A DNA stretch of 64,000 nucleotides from Strobilurus pachycystidiatus (GCA_019915135.1 JAHLMK010000014.1:992001-1056000); one strand, 5' to 3'; counted from the stretch's first letter, positions 1 through 12,523 are shown. The notes: generated from the sequence alone by a model not told the origin. Made by a program: numbers and translations.

Positions 1-148
1 CCGTGACAAATGACGACGGAGTACCGAAGGTCGCCAACCATTTTCCCTGAAAAGCCAATAGCTCGAATAACTCCGAGTCTTAAAGTGCCGCTGAGAGACG
101 TCGCATACTCTAAGCGGACTGGCGGATTTTTGACTTCATCGACGCAAA

Positions 149-767
149 ATGGGTGAGTGGATTTCGTCGTGTGCGATATTCGCTGAAAGCTTGCTTTTTC
201 AATTCACAGACGATACTTCTGAACGCGTGGCTCTGTCGATCTTACTAGATTTACTTATCCGCGATGCCAGACCGGACCAGATCCCAATCATCGAGTCCAT
301 ACTCAAGCTGGTGCCCAGTATTCCATTGTCCGAGCCAATGAGCGACCACAACAGCAATGATGCAGACGAGCATAGCGATTGCTCAACGGATTCGTTTGTA
401 GTGCCTGACGACCATGTGGACTACGAAAGCGATTCGTGTTCTCTTAGCAGTAATTGCGAAGGTACGTTCGACGCTTGCGACTTGCTATTGTTTTAACAAA
501 CGTCCAGAACAACCCGTAACCCGTATGAGAGCCATCTCACATCGTATACACTCCATTACTGAAAATCATTCGTCAGACGTTAAATCTGGTCGCCTTCGAA
601 AACGAGTACTTAACTTCAAACAAAATGAAGAACCTAACTCATCCACAGGCGCTCAAGATGGTGTGTTTGCAATATTGCTTGACTTACACTCACTTACGAA
701 GAGACAGTAACGCTCGGGTTCGCTTTGCTTGATAACGAAGCCGTCGAAGATTCATCTGGTTGGTAGT
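149..767 (+). CDS. Hypothetical acidic/Ser-rich protein, small spliced gene
   Basis: I do not recognise the product. Exon 1 is 149-461, the intron 462-507 (GT-AG, 46 nt, phase 1) and exon 2 starts at 508. The N-terminal ~70 residues look helical (LLDLLIRDARPDQIPII), followed by an acidic Asp/Ser/Glu-rich stretch and then a basic stretch after the intron (KSGRLRKRVLNFKQ). The 3' end is ambiguous: exon 2 can run to a TAA at 708-710, or a second intron (donor near 663, acceptor near 708) leads to a TAG at 765-767. A further reading frame at 803-1006 (67 residues, acidic then basic) could be a last exon of the same gene or chance. A nuclear role is possible from composition, but that is inference only. 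Confidence 0.45.
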
Positions 768-1006
768 TTGTCGATCCTGGGCCTCCTGAACACGACTAAA
801 ACATGAAAAAAATAGGCGATGACTTGACCTCGAGGCAATTGACATTTATCAAGAAAAGACCATTCCGCATCGAATCGGACGAAGATGAAGATTACATGGC
901 GGCGAGCGACTTGTTCTGTGGAAGCTCAGACATCGAAGAAATTGACACTCGTACCGATGTGCATTCAGGTAGTTCACGCGTAAAACGGGCTAGGGTACAG
1001 ATGTAG

Positions 1007-2562
1007 TGTCCTTCGTGGACATATAACGAGTACTGCGATTTTGTTGGAATCCCTCATAATCAGCTGATCCTGAAGTGACCGAAAACTTTCTATTCAGCTG
1101 TTCGAGAGTACTAAGCGTTTTCGTAAGAAGGCATAGACGAGATGTTAGGCGCCGGTATCCCATGGATGTGAATTGTCGATTTCGCTTATTGCTTATTGTC
1201 CGTGTGAGAAATAACAATGGCCGTAAAGGGAGGCTGACAACAGGAAACCAATCATGTATTTAAGAAACAAGCACCGCATCTTTTGACGCCACAGTTTCGC
1301 TCGGTTCTCGTAGGAGGATCGAGTGTGGACAACGTTTTTCGTATTCTTCGTTCCCAATAATTTGATGCTTTTTGATCGCGCTACATAATATCTAGTATTG
1401 AATGTATGAACTAATGAACAATATGAATAGAAGTAATCTTAGCAATCAAAGCCTTCGGTCTGATCAGGAAATGTTACAGGCGAGATCGCAGAGAACGCTC
1501 ACTGAATGATTGTTGACGAACTTGTTGAATTGGTACAACGTAAGTTCGACGAGAACTTGACGTCCTTTTGTCTGTGACAGTAGTTTCTCTTGCGACTGGA
1601 CACTGTCGCGAGGCAAAAGACCTTGGTCTGATTCTGACCAAGGTGCGAAAACATCCTACGTTTTCAATATGGTTTTTGTACGTACGGCGGAGGGAATGGC
1701 TCACTATAAGCTCGTAGTCGGCCCACAACAGAATCTCTGATTGCATGTGTCCCGTCAGACATTGGATACCGTTCAATCCATGTTGAGCAATTATTTCCCT
1801 CAAAGTCAACACCTGTTGATCGCAGATTAATTTTTCGATAGCATCGTTGTCCGCGGACTTTAAACGAATCCATCCAGCAGATGGGAAGTCCGGACGCTAG
1901 TAATGTCAATCAAATAGGACTTCAACTTGTATTATGTACCCACCAAAAGGTGTAACAATACGCTGTTTCCTGCATGTAGTTCTCCGAAACAAAGAACTGT
2001 CGAGCAATTGGGATATGAATCGCGGAAATTCAAGCGACCAGTGCTCGGGTCTCGATCGATTAGGCTGGGCTGAACACGGCATAACATCCGCTCGTCGAGA
2101 GAATAATACTGTTGTATGAGCTTGAAGGCGGACATGATAGGCAATGTAGGGCTGCGAGTACTGGCGCAGCTTGAATAAATACCCAAGTGTGTTTCATTCC
2201 GTTGGATCAGGATTTTTATCTCGATGTTTTCGGAAAGAACCGACCGACGGCGGCGGAGCGATGGATCGCCTGATCGCAGAATGCTGAACGTCAAACACAG
2301 AGCTAAAGCGGCAAATCGTTACGGATTCGTGACTTCCCTATATCCGATGGATTCTTAGGAAAATTGGGGTTGATCGCGATTTGAAAACGAGCAGTCAATT
2401 CTCGTCGGGTCCACAAGGGTGCGATTGATCGTTGAGTCATATTCGATGTAAGCAACGGAGTCGCCATACAATTTTCCTCGTCATAAATGTAGCGGTACAA
2501 CGTGAGCTGAGACGACCGCAATTCTGATTGTCAACTTTCACGGCCTATCCCAGTCTTTCGTC
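1007..2562. other. No supported gene
   Basis: Several short overlapping reading frames exist on both strands, mostly minus, but I could not join them with consistent splice phases and recognise no domain. It may hold exons of a fast-evolving minus-strand gene. Confidence 0.3.
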
Positions 2563-3135
2563 ATGTCGGACGTTGACTTCGACGATTTCACGCCATCTTA
2601 CTTCCCTATGTTAACGCCTGTAGAAGGAGACACATACACGCGCGACGACTTGGAAGCTGTATGCGGTACAATCATCCGGATGGTACGTAGTCGCTTTTTA
2701 CCTTGCACATTTCTTGATTTCCATCAGTCTCCTAGTCCTCTTTTCGAGGGCATCTTTATGGGTGCTCAACTAGAACGCCCTTTTCTCGTTCCTATCGCAC
2801 AGAATCCCGATTTTTCGGACGTACCTGTTCAATTGGATCATTTGGCCGTCGACGACTACGTTCGTCGTACAAAGCCGAGAGAACGGTGCGATTTGAATGC
2901 GCTCCGTTACACTGTGCCTGTTGGATGCAACTGCCGTTTATCACTTTTCTTCGAGGACAATCCTACTCGCATCCAAAACATCGCTGTCGCCCGCCTGATG
3001 CCGCGCTTCGCGAAGATCGTCTATGGGAACATCTTGTTGGTACTCCATGACGCAAAAGATGGGACTCCCGTCGATATTACGCCTTTGGACTTCGACTGGG
3101 TATTGAGTCACGCAATACGGTCAGTTCTGAATTAA
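2563..3135 (+). CDS. Hypothetical protein
   Basis: ATG at 2563 opens a 190-codon frame. An internal GT-AG intron (2683-2727, 45 nt, so in frame whether spliced or not) is likely because it matches local intron length; spliced product 175 aa. The sequence begins with an acidic segment (DVDFDDFTPSYFP) and ends with a globular region containing an FxDNPxR-like stretch and VLHDAKDGTPVDITPLDFDW. I do not recognise a named domain; it resembles in style the lineage-specific orphans common in Agaricomycetes. The next gene (3287) follows 151 bp downstream on the same strand. Confidence 0.55.
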   Translation: MSDVDFDDFTPSYFPMLTPVEGDTYTRDDLEAVCGTIIRMVRSRFLPCTFLDFHQSPSPLFEGIFMGAQLERPFLVPIAQNPDFSDVPVQLDHLAVDDYVRRTKPRERCDLNALRYTVPVGCNCRLSLFFEDNPTRIQNIAVARLMPRFAKIVYGNILLVLHDAKDGTPVDITPLDFDWVLSHAIRSVLN

Positions 3136-3286
3136 ATGTATGGAACCAATCATCTAAATTTGCTGTCGAAGCGTCATTGAGCAGGTCGGTGCCAGGTGCC
3201 CCGGCAATATTCGCGACTTCCACCCTTTCGATCCAAAGACTTCCAGACGTGTTGTCGGAGACCCATCCTGTTTCACCCAAGCTCTA

Positions 3287-4309
3287 ATGACCCGATTCGA
3301 CGATAGTGGCATACCGAAGCTTCAAGTAGCGATGGTAGAGCCCATCGTCTGCAATATTCTTGAATACGTCGATGCCCGAACCCGACTGACGTGCTTACAC
3401 GTGTGTAACATGTGGAGGGCTGCCGGAGGTGGTCTCATCCAGCTCTACTTCAGGCGGCTTCTACGTCTCTACATGCCATATGCGCTGACGGACGATTTTT
3501 CCAAACTGTTGGTTTCAACGCGCTCTGTCGTTTTCGGTACCACGGCGTTAGCTTTGATAGAGTGGGACCGAGATTGGAGCCCTGAGCTGTTGAACGTCAC
3601 GATAGATTTGGAGCACTGGTTTGCTTTGATTGCCTTCGTCTCTGTGTGAATCTCAAAGAACCTTACAGCGGTGTATTCGAACGCTGGTTTCAATCTCATG
3701 GGTTTCAGCGTCTCTCTCACGATGATTATTTTGGTAAACTGGATCTGGAGACCTTCGCCGACGGTCAAAATCAGGTTTGGTGGCATCCAGGACTTCAAGC
3801 CAATCCAACGGTAAATGATACGGCTCTATGAGTTCTTTCACTCATATGCCCAACAGACGTTTGTTGTGATCACCTACTCTTTCAAGCACGGCAAAATGGC
3901 TGCTGTCTTCAACACCAAGACTACGATGCACATGAATTTCTACGCGGACGGAATGCTCGTGATTCCTTATCCTATGTACACATTCCACCACCGCGCGGTG
4001 GCTCGCTATCCGCATGTTATTGGCGCGCGACTCGCAATGTCCGTCGAATCCTTGCGTTTCAGCGTCTCCTATACTACAGCTCTTTGGAAGAAAGCTTGTG
4101 GACACGGATGTCCGCGAATCCGACGGACGATTAGAGGGTTCTCTGGCTGCATTGTCTTTGCGAAAAGTGTAAAATTTGGCAAAGACGGCGCGCCGCACAC
4201 GCTAGCTTGGTTGGGTTGCGAGTTAAGTTACACTTGGGGTTTCCATGGGACTTGCGCAAACAAATATTGTCCCCATTACAAGCCTAAACGCGTAAATAAT
4301 GTCCTCTAA
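3287..4309 (+). CDS. F-box-like orphan protein, three exons
   Basis: Exons 3287-3618, 3669-3810 and 3857-4309; introns of 50 and 46 nt with phases 2 and 0, giving 308 aa. The splice at 3618/3669 removes what otherwise looks like a frameshift. Residues ~16-45 form an F-box-like helix set (VEPIVCNILEYVDARTRL, then CLHVCNMW), where F-box proteins bind Skp1. The rest follows a layout I associate with an agaricomycete-restricted family: a WxxDWxPELLNVTID block, then a globular region with TTMHMNFYADGML and a C-terminal Cys-containing segment (CGHGCP, CANKYCPHYKP). Function unknown; substrate recruitment to an SCF ubiquitin ligase is only an inference from the F-box-like start. Confidence 0.6.
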
Positions 4310-4533
4310 AAATTCCTGATGACCAACTACACTTCTCTGAACGATGACGGACACGAGAAGACGCCGTAAGCATCAGTAGCCCGAACATTAGGTTTTGACG
4401 AAAATCAAGAACGAGATAATGGAATATATAATGAACTTAGCGTACGAGATGGCCTGAAAATGTATTGAAAACAAAGAAGCGGGCGATGGTAGCTCTACGA
4501 CCACTCATACATGATCTAGGCAATCTTTCGAAT

Positions 4534-5240
4534 CTAGACTTTCCCGTAGAAAGTGCTCTGCGAATATACGGCTTCTTTTTTGGCGAGGCGAGTCGATAGA
4601 ATTCCGAGTATCTGTCGAGGATTGAACGAATCGTCGCGCGCGAATAACTGATGACAATACCTCTGTCGGTGGGCTCAATCCTAGTTCATGTGCCCTCTGC
4701 CACCGTTCTAGGCGGGAGGCGCCGACGCAAGGTCCATATTTCGGCCATCTAAGTACCATGTCATAGATTTATGGCTGGCTGGGGTGGTACGCACAAATCG
4801 AAAGCTTTGAGCAGCGTGAGTATATCGTTACTCTCCGGTGATACTGTGGAGCATGTTATCCGTCAAGATTTTGAATTGAAAAGCAACCATACCATTAGGA
4901 GCAATGGCCCCCGTCTGGCTCAGACGTGTCAAAATGTCAATCCAGTGCGGTGCGTTTACATCGATATCTGAATGATATTAACATAGATGGAGTGTCAAAG
5001 CAAAGGAACTCAGGAACCTGACTCATCATTTTCAAGTAAGGCAGCGGGTAACAAAGGTTCTGAATCAGAATCACTGTAGACCTCTATCGGGTGCTTGGAA
5101 CTGTATCCGTCGTTTATTGTTGTTTTGGAAGAAGAGGATTTTCGATGAGCCCGACTTGAGCGTGACTTTTTGACGGGGAATGTAAGAGTGGTTTGACTCG
5201 AATCCAATGCTGCCGCTTTGGTTTTTTTCGGGCGAGCCAT
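4534..5240 (-). CDS. POLD4: DNA polymerase delta small subunit 4 (POLD4/Cdm1 family)
   Basis: Minus strand, five exons (5018-5240, 4893-4967, 4795-4843, 4661-4748, 4534-4611) with introns of 46-50 nt; all phases agree and total 170 aa. The family subunit stabilises the replicative DNA polymerase delta holoenzyme in the nucleus. Seen here: a basic, Ser-rich N-terminus with a degenerate PCNA-binding-like QTTLTF (residues 16-21), a middle HWIDILTRL segment, then the family signature FDLWPKYGPCVGASRLERW (about residues 114-132) followed by RAHELGLSPPTEV. The length fits fungal Cdm1 (about 160-200 aa). Start chosen at ATG 5240, the first ATG before the basic N-terminus. Without splicing only fragments are visible, so automatic ORF callers will miss it. 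Clear housekeeping anchor for the locus. Confidence 0.9.
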
Positions 5241-5800
5241 GATGAAAGTGAGACGGTAAGAAATAAGCGACAATGATCGCTTCGACGAAAATTCGGGGAT
5301 CGGAAGCAACGGGCTATAGAACCGACTCCAGAAATGTTAATCGGTAACTTACCGACCCAAATGAATGGGTGGCGGTGAACATGAGCATAAAGGTCAATTC
5401 AAAGATTCAAACAGGGTCACGCATTGTTAATTGAGAGATTGAGCGATAGAGGTACAAAGTCTGACAGCGACGAAGTTATTGGGAGCAAGTCGGATGATTT
5501 GAGCCGATTACATGGGGATGCCTACGCGCAGTACTGACGAACAATGTCCATCTGTGTCCATCAGCGATCGTCGCAGGGCATGATTTCCGTCAACGTTCGT
5601 CGCGTTCAATCGGTCCGGCATCTTGCTTGGCGTTTACAACCGTAACCAGCCGTCGACGTCCGCTGTCGGTAATGCGTCTATACTCAATCTGGATACGTTG
5701 ATACCAATGCGGCACTTATGTTTACTTCTGGGCGAAAATACTGGTACGATCGAAATTGTCAATCCGGCGCGAATGGTAGATATGTCGCCTTGCGGGTAAA

Positions 5801-6440
5801 TTACTCGGTAAGATAACCTTGAGCCAAAAGCCCTTGTCTTCTGAATTGATCTGACAGTACAGCCTCTGAGAGACTGGCCTGGTCCCCAGGCAAACAAGGT
5901 CTGACGAGGATTGGAATGTACATTTCTGTCAAAACGATAACCATCGTCGGATCATAGGCTGCGCGACTCTGAGCAAAATATGACGCCGTAAATCTGAGTG
6001 TTCGTGAGCTTCTGGAATAACCGAACGAGAATAAAATCATACTCAAACACGGCTTGGTCCATCTGAGGTGTAGATTTCGTCGACGGGGCAGGAGTACCGT
6101 CGGGCGCCAACAAAAATGCGACGAGGTTGCCGTACCACCCATCGTTGCCAGGCATGGTGGATGATAAGATTCGATTACGGGGTAAATCCGCTTTTAACGT
6201 TCCGTGGAAACCTTGATGACGACAAAAAGCTACGACGACAACATCGTCACCCACTTTGATTCGGTCGAAAGCTCCAGCCTTATACCAGAATCCGTGAACG
6301 TAGTGGCGAATGGCGTTAACGGCCGCTAATTCTGGACCTTGATCTTCCGGAACAACCGATTGTAGCACTGGCAAGAAGATTGGCGTGGAGTTCCAGGATC
6401 GAGCGCCGTAACATAATCCTTCAATAGAAGAATAGTGCTA
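5801..6440 (-). CDS. Hypothetical protein, 5' end incomplete
   Basis: Minus strand. A long exon runs from about 6440 (upstream acceptor candidate, phase 0) to a donor near 6050, then the 3' exon to the stop at 5801-5803. The intron joins VFE to FTASYFAQSR in phase 2. The protein includes VVPEDQGPELAAVNAIRHY, then HGFWYKAGAFDRIKVGDDVVVV and a Pro/Thr-rich linker. I recognise no domain. The N-terminal exon and start codon were not found, so the model is partial. It lies upstream of the minus-strand POLD4 gene. Confidence 0.5.
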
Positions 6441-6685
6441 CAATTACTTCAATAAATAACCTGGAAACCATCGAGGTTTCTAGATTAACGCTCACAGGCA
6501 GCTTGTGTGTCTGATCGTTAAAACGAGCATGCATTTCTTGACACTTTTCAGCGATTGACCGGGCGGAGCTTGGGACTAGCATGAGCTCTTCGTGGATGTA
6601 TGAGGGAGAATTGCGGCATTTCGGTCTTCATTGGGCCGATCAATAGATTCGCGATCGCTACAAAGACGGCGACTCTAAGTTTCGA

Positions 6686-7969
6686 ATGCTGGTAATGCCT
6701 CTCATCCTACCCCCTGGAGCGACTGAACTCCCCATTCCTTTGGAATTAACGCTCGGCATCATACTTCTTTTGGAGGATGACCGCGAGACCATGCTATCGC
6801 TCTCTTTGGTCACCCACGACGTCCGCTTCTTGGTTCTACCAAGAGTGTTTAAAAAGATGGTCATCAGCCATAGCGACGATGTCGAAGGTTGGAAGGAACT
6901 TTTCTTGGCCAATCCCAAAATCCTCCCCATGATTCAAAACTTCGAGTTTACTGCGTCACAGCACTGTGAACTGCACCTCGAGGACGACCAGTACGACACC
7001 ATATCTGCTTGGTTGTCATCTGGGACTCGGGCTTTGGACACACTGTCGCTGGACGGCCTATCATATGAGAACTCCGCCATACACCGCGTCGTTGATCTCG
7101 GGGATCGTTTTCGCAAACTTGTGCTCACAGGATGCCATCTTACGGTCTGCACCGTGGAGCTTTTATTTCGCGCTGGAAAATCGTGGGATACCTTCGTCGC
7201 CGATGATACGCGTTTCCATCCCGCAGGCAATATCTTTAAAGACGATTGTCTTACGGACGTCCAGTGCACTCATTTGCGTACGAACAGTGACTTTTTCGTC
7301 GATCTGTGGAACTCGGGTTTATCCCGTTGTTTCGAGATGCTCGCCACTGTCACTTGCTTCACCATCCTTTTGGATCACGATCAATGGGGACTCGGAGAAG
7401 ATATCGGTCATTTTATTCCCCATTGTCGATCGGTGCGCAATCTTTATCTAGAAATGGATGCAGGTACATAGATCTTCCGTCTACTTTCGAATCTTCGCTT
7501 AAAGATTATAGGCACGATGTGCGACTGGAGTCTTGTCAATCTGACGACGATGACACATCTCCGCAGTCTTCACATTTCCGTCTCAGTGGATGACTTAGAT
7601 GACCTTCTAGAGTTTTTGATCAAAGCAAAAAACTCAACTTTGTCGTCTTTGGTCATAATCGTCACAGATCGGGGTTCTTGGCCAGAGATATCTTGGTCAA
7701 AGTTGGATGGAGCCCTACAGGATGCGGACAATCTTCCGGCCTTAGTCGACTTGAAAATTCTCTATGGATACGTGCGTCCAACCTCCGTCCATCAAATCGT
7801 CAATTGGGAGCCATTATCTCCGGAGCACCTGGCGGTATGGGCGGGTGAAATTAGAGACGCACTGCGCAGCTTCAGCAATCGTGCGAAGTTAACGGTCAAG
7901 GCCTCCCCGGGATTATATTTACTCGACGGTAAGGGGTCTTTCGGCACAGTGCGAGGAATCACTCATTGA
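6686..7969 (+). CDS. F-box/LRR-like protein
   Basis: Two exons, 6686-7463 and 7512-7969, joined by a 48-nt phase-1 intron; 411 aa. The N-terminus LPIPLELTLGIILLLEDD, then LSLVTHDVRFLVLPRVFKKM, follows the F-box layout seen in many Agaricomycete proteins, where it would bind Skp1. The remainder has irregular leucine-rich segments (ALDTLSLDGLSYENS, MTHLRSLHISVSVDDLDDLLEFL) expected of an LRR-like substrate-binding half. An in-frame ATG at 6695 is an alternative start. No close family is named with confidence. Confidence 0.65.
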
Positions 7970-8225
7970 ATTTGTAGCTCCTGATTGTTGTCGGTGAGAT
8001 GTTATAGCCACTGCATTCAGTTCGTATAAATGTCATCCGTGTACCCACATATATCTATCATGTCCGCTGTTTTTTACTACCATAACTTGGATGATCAGGA
8101 CGTATCTTGCGTTGAAAGCGAAACAGATGGTGTTTCAACACCTGACCATGACCACTGGATGCCGCCTGAAACCGGCAAGATATTTTGTCACTCGATGAAT
8201 CTGTGTGTATTTTTTTTTGTTGTTA

Positions 8226-9110
8226 ATGACGATACGACTGAAGCAGCATAGGACGTTCCCTCCTTGGAAATGTTATGAGACTTTTGCACATAAAAAGGTA
8301 CCGATTATTCTGCATGTAACGACTGCTCATACAAGAACATCAGGTTCCCGCATGGGAATGCCAGGTGACTGCCTGGATCGTGCGTCAATCGAATGAAACC
8401 CCCGTCAAATTGCCTGCGGAATACACCAGGCATCTCTACACTCGTCTAGATATTACCGGTGTCATGAATACCCCGCATGCCTTTGAACTGGTGACGGTAC
8501 CAGGATGCCCAACAGCGACTGAATATGGCGTCGCTATATCATCGGATTTTTGCGGTAATCCACTTGCACTGATCGTCAAACACAGTCCACTCCTGGGTAG
8601 ATGCATCATCAATATGACGTCTGGAGAAGTGAACGCTGTCGCTCTTCGTGTACGAAACCTCCTTCAGCGCTACATAACAACCATCCCCTCAGTACCAACC
8701 CGGACGCGACCTTCAAATAATCAGGCCTGGTTCAAACGACGAGTTTTGTCTACGGACAAAGTATGTTTCCTCTGTGGACTTGAAATTACGACTAATGTTT
8801 TGCGTAGTATTGTCAACGGTGGTCCTTCCTCGTCAAAATATATCTCAAAACGGGTACACATGGACGTATCGTTCGTGTGCGCTGTGATCATCACTCGACG
8901 CAATGTTCCACTCTGTTCTTTCGCAACTTGGGGTCCATCGCTCGTTACACCCATCAATATACATTGGAACACATCGCCTTTTCTGTCTTTTCTGCGGAGG
9001 ATGGGTACAGCATCGTGATAGTGAAGCACAAATTTGGAATATACGCGAACGTGCTGGACGTTCTAGACGAAGATTTAGGGTTGATCGAAGAAATGCACGC
9101 GCAAGCGTAA
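8226..9110 (+). CDS. Orphan protein, first member of a tandem pair
   Basis: Exons 8226-8297, 8344-8760 and 8808-9110, introns of 46 and 47 nt, all phase 0; 263 aa. Exon 2 is 417 nt, exactly the length of the equivalent exon in the next gene (9483-9899). Shared landmarks in both genes are CQVTAW, the A(E/T)YT...RLD(I/V)T stretch, EYGV(A/V)I and P(L/I)AL(I/V)IKH near mid-protein, VLSTD at the end of exon 2, and V(R/Q)CD(H/R)H in exon 3. Function unknown. The ATG at 8226 is the first that keeps the frame into exon 2; an earlier exon at 8030-8180 cannot be excluded. Confidence 0.6.
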
Positions 9111-9482
9111 ACATGATGATGTTTATGTTTAATAGTAACGGAAAATTGTAATAAAACACCCCTATGATTACACTCCAGCTTCCTGATTCTCTTCTGCCAT
9201 GATACCCTCGGGCAGGGAGTTCCGCTACCCTGTCGTTGGTTCACCGAACACGGATCACGCTCTATGCCCCCACACTGCAGGCGATAGAATCCGCACGGCT
9301 CCCGAGAGCGGGCCTCTGACTTGTTACGAGAGCTCGTGCGTAATTTTTCGATGTCAAATTTAATCCTGAATAACGTGTATGCAAAGCCCTCTGCCTGTTT
9401 GGAGATTCCACCGCACATTAGTTCAATCTCGGGTACATAAGTTTGAATTCGAGCTGCGAATAGAACTCAAAGTAAACCATAG

Positions 9483-10243
9483 CTGCCGCGTTGGAACTGC
9501 CAGGTAACGGCTTGGTGGGTGGGACGATTCCACGAGGGCGGCCTAAAACTGCCGGCAACATACACCAATGTCGAGGCCACGCGACTAGATGTCACGCATG
9601 TCATCCAAGATGTGCTTAGCCTTCATATAATCGCTGTCCCGTCCTGCCCGGACCACGAAGAATATGGTGTCGTTATAGCAGTAACTCCCAGGGGAGAACC
9701 GATCGCTCTGGTCATCAAACATTGCTCAATGCGCAGAAATGTCATCATCAACTTGACTCCTCGAGAAGGAAGAACCATTACATCCATGACGCGCGACCTT
9801 TTGCAGCATCACGGACCTTCACACTGTTCACTGCCTTGCGGAAAAAAATTTAGACTTTCCGGTCGTTGGCAGGAACATCGTGTACTGTCCACTGACGACG
9901 TACGTTTGCTATAATGGATCATAACATTCCATACTCACGCGGTCGTTGTCAGTATGTGGGCACATGGTTGTTTTCCGCGTCCATATTCATGAAGACGCGC
10001 ACAGAATCAGAGATTGTTCGTGTTCAATGCGATCGCCATGCCACATTAGGTTCCAGTTTCAACTTGAAAAGCGAAGTATTCAAGCCTAGATTTGTCCGCG
10101 ACGTAGTGGTGAACGGCTTTGTCTTCTCTTGGTTTACCTGGGATGATGGCAATGGAGCATTGGCGGTGAAACATTCGCTTGACTCTCCAGACTATCTGAT
10201 AGACGTAGAAATTGGTGATGTAAAGGATTTAGAAACGACATAG
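9483..10243 (+). CDS. Orphan protein, second member of a tandem pair (5' exon missing)
   Basis: Exons 9483-9899 (417 nt) and 9953-10243 (53-nt intron, phase 0). Parallel to the gene at 8226: WNCQVTAWWV, LKLPATYT, EEYGVVIAV, PIALVIKHC, VLSTDD, then VRVQCDRHAT. Divergence between the copies is high, so the duplication is old. The first exon was not found: upstream of 9483 there is an acceptor-like sequence ending CATAG, but no convincing coding exon, so either the first exon is short or this copy is degrading. Confidence 0.55.
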
Positions 10244-10287
10244 TATCAGAAACGACATAATATCATTGATCAGCAGACGCGATTTTT

Positions 10288-12227
10288 TCAATGACTCTGG
10301 CCGTAGCAGCGATTCTTCCCCCAGCTGGAATCACCTTGTGCCTGAAAGTTGCGGATTAGCTTAATCGTAACAATCGCGTCTGCGTACTTCAGCTTTTGTT
10401 GAATGTCGAAGCCATCCATGACAAGGATATCGCCCTGATACGAGTCAGTGCCGATGTATCTGTTGGTTTGGATGTCATACATGGCGAAGATTCACTGTCA
10501 AGACGTGCGTATCCGTTTGCTTGCTTCGAAAATACATGCGAGCGTCCGAACCTAGGGACATTCCAGCGACCATCGGACCAATGCCTCGTTCGTCGTCGCT
10601 GTGATACTACGTTGATCGTAATCGGGAAACAACGAATTCGACCAAGAAATCTCACCGCCATGGACTGATGGGATAAATAGCCTACACTTCATAACCGATC
10701 AGCGTTGATTTCAGTGTCATTTGATCAAAACGAACCTCAACAGTTCGTTGAACCGCTTGCGTTTAGTGAAAAGCACGTCACAAGTTCGTTGTATCGTGTC
10801 CATCACGTTCAAGAGAAGTACTGGACATTCGGTCCAAGACAACGTGGAATCGGTGCCACTGACATACTGAAAAAAAAATTACGGATTTGACCAAGACACA
10901 GACAAAAATCTGACCTGGTACGCCTCCCCGGCTGCGGACAATACATGTAGTACGACTTAAAGAATGTGTCTTGTATCGTACCGTTATGGGAAAAATAATT
11001 GGTGAGCATGGTTCCTTCGCCTGCAAAATGGGTTTTTCAAACTGTAAAGTAAGGGGTGACACGCACAACGATGAGATCGAAGGGGTGTGCGTTGGAACAG
11101 GAGACTACCAGCAGTGGCTTGGGAAAGGTATTCATTTAAATAACCATCCGTTAGGGAAAGTACTTCTTGCGTTGGTCGTACAAGGTGAACGGCGCCACTG
11201 CAAAAAAAAATCAGTAAGGATCATTCATCACGTTCGCAACGTACATGACATTGCTAAATGTGAATGAGTGAATCACGTTTCTACCAATGTTGGTCTCGAA
11301 TCGTCGTGAGACTATTGGTGTCAAAGAAAAGTTGACGACGACATTGAAAAGAACTGACCAAATTCAGACATTTTGTAGACAATGGCGCCGTTCAGGCTCT
11401 CGCGGACATCTGTGAAACAATTCTCGACTACCCGAACTTCGGTAAAACAGGTTAAACATTGATGTTTGTGCCAAAGACGTCTGTAATTTTGAGTATATAT
11501 ACGTGCCCGTTCGTGAATCACTCACCTTGCGTTCAAACGGCCACAATTCGTGCAATGGAATCCAGGCAACTTTACTGACGCCGAAACAGGCGGTTCCAAC
11601 TCATTAGCCGGTGGCAACTGAGGCATCGACAGAGCGTGAATGAAGATACGAGAATCGTACTGAAATGAGATCGAAGCCGCGACAAAGAAAGACGAACACT
11701 CCGAATTCAAGCAAACGGGGCCTTCCAGGAAAATGATCGCTTGAGTTTGGCCACAGTCAGGACAACGAAAACAAGCGACCGACGGAACGTGGGGGGAATG
11801 ACGTCTATAAATTGCTTGTTCTTCTTTTGAGATCCACCAAGCATTCTATTAGACTAGGGTTAGAATAAAATGACCGAAGAGTTCAGGCCACGTACTGATG
11901 TGGTCGACAACACAGCCATTAGCTTGTGCATGGTTCCACGGGACGTGTCCTCGTCTGTGTCGATATAAATGAGATGCAAAAACGTAAAATGACGACCTTA
12001 CGCCAGACTCGCACGATCGTGTATGTCCCAAGGTAACAGTACCGGGCATCGTCCGGAAGAGATGGCGGAAAGAACTTATACTGGCGTGAAATGTAGAAGT
12101 TCACACGGTGACGCTCTTGGAATGCGCGCAAAACAGCAACCCCACGGTCACTTGACTCTTTCACGAAGCCCCTGAATCTCCGATTGTAGACGATTGTTAA
12201 CCAAAAATGGGGCAGGGACCTACGCAT
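10288..12227 (-). pseudogene. AlkB-like 2OG-Fe(II) oxygenase-type gene, fragmentary
   Basis: Minus strand. Separate pieces follow, in order, the layout I recognise from an agaricomycete protein family with an AlkB-like C-terminus. They are: FYISRQYKFFPPSLPDDARY then YLGTYTIVRVW (about 12150-12000); a Cys-rich part with CPDCGQTQ, CLNSECS and FHCTNCGRLNAR, then HQCLTCF after an intron (about 11790-11440); LFQRTPLRSH (about 11090) leading after an intron to GTMLTNYFSHN (near 11010); YVSGTDSTLSWTECP (near 10860); and GDILVMDGFDIQ (near 10420), matching the GDVLVM region of the dioxygenase fold. The iron-binding HxD segment was not found, and between about 10780 and 10480 the frames do not connect. 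I therefore call it degenerate or an incomplete model rather than a working enzyme. Confidence 0.5.
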
Positions 12228-12523
12228 GTGTCACCACGACCCGTCCGTTGAAGAAAAACCCATCGCGACTGGAAGAAATAAGACACAGTCGGTTTTAACC
12301 AGAAAAAATGAGGGGGGGGGGAACGTACTCTGTCGCGTACCCGCCCAAGAGCATTCCAAATAAAATGCCATTCGAAATGTACATTCCTGAATGATAAGAC
12401 TTGAAGCGAGACTCGTTTTCGCACAATTCTTGGCGAGTGACACACCATCTCATGATGGTAGTAAAGAGAGTAAATTGTAATACGTAACAAGCAGTACCAA
12501 GATTTGCTGCCCTAGTAATCGAA

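Noticed and set aside
3619..3668. Frameshift in the F-box-like gene at 3287
   Set aside because: A 50-nt GT-AG intron in phase 2 restores the frame and the family-like order, so no lesion is needed.
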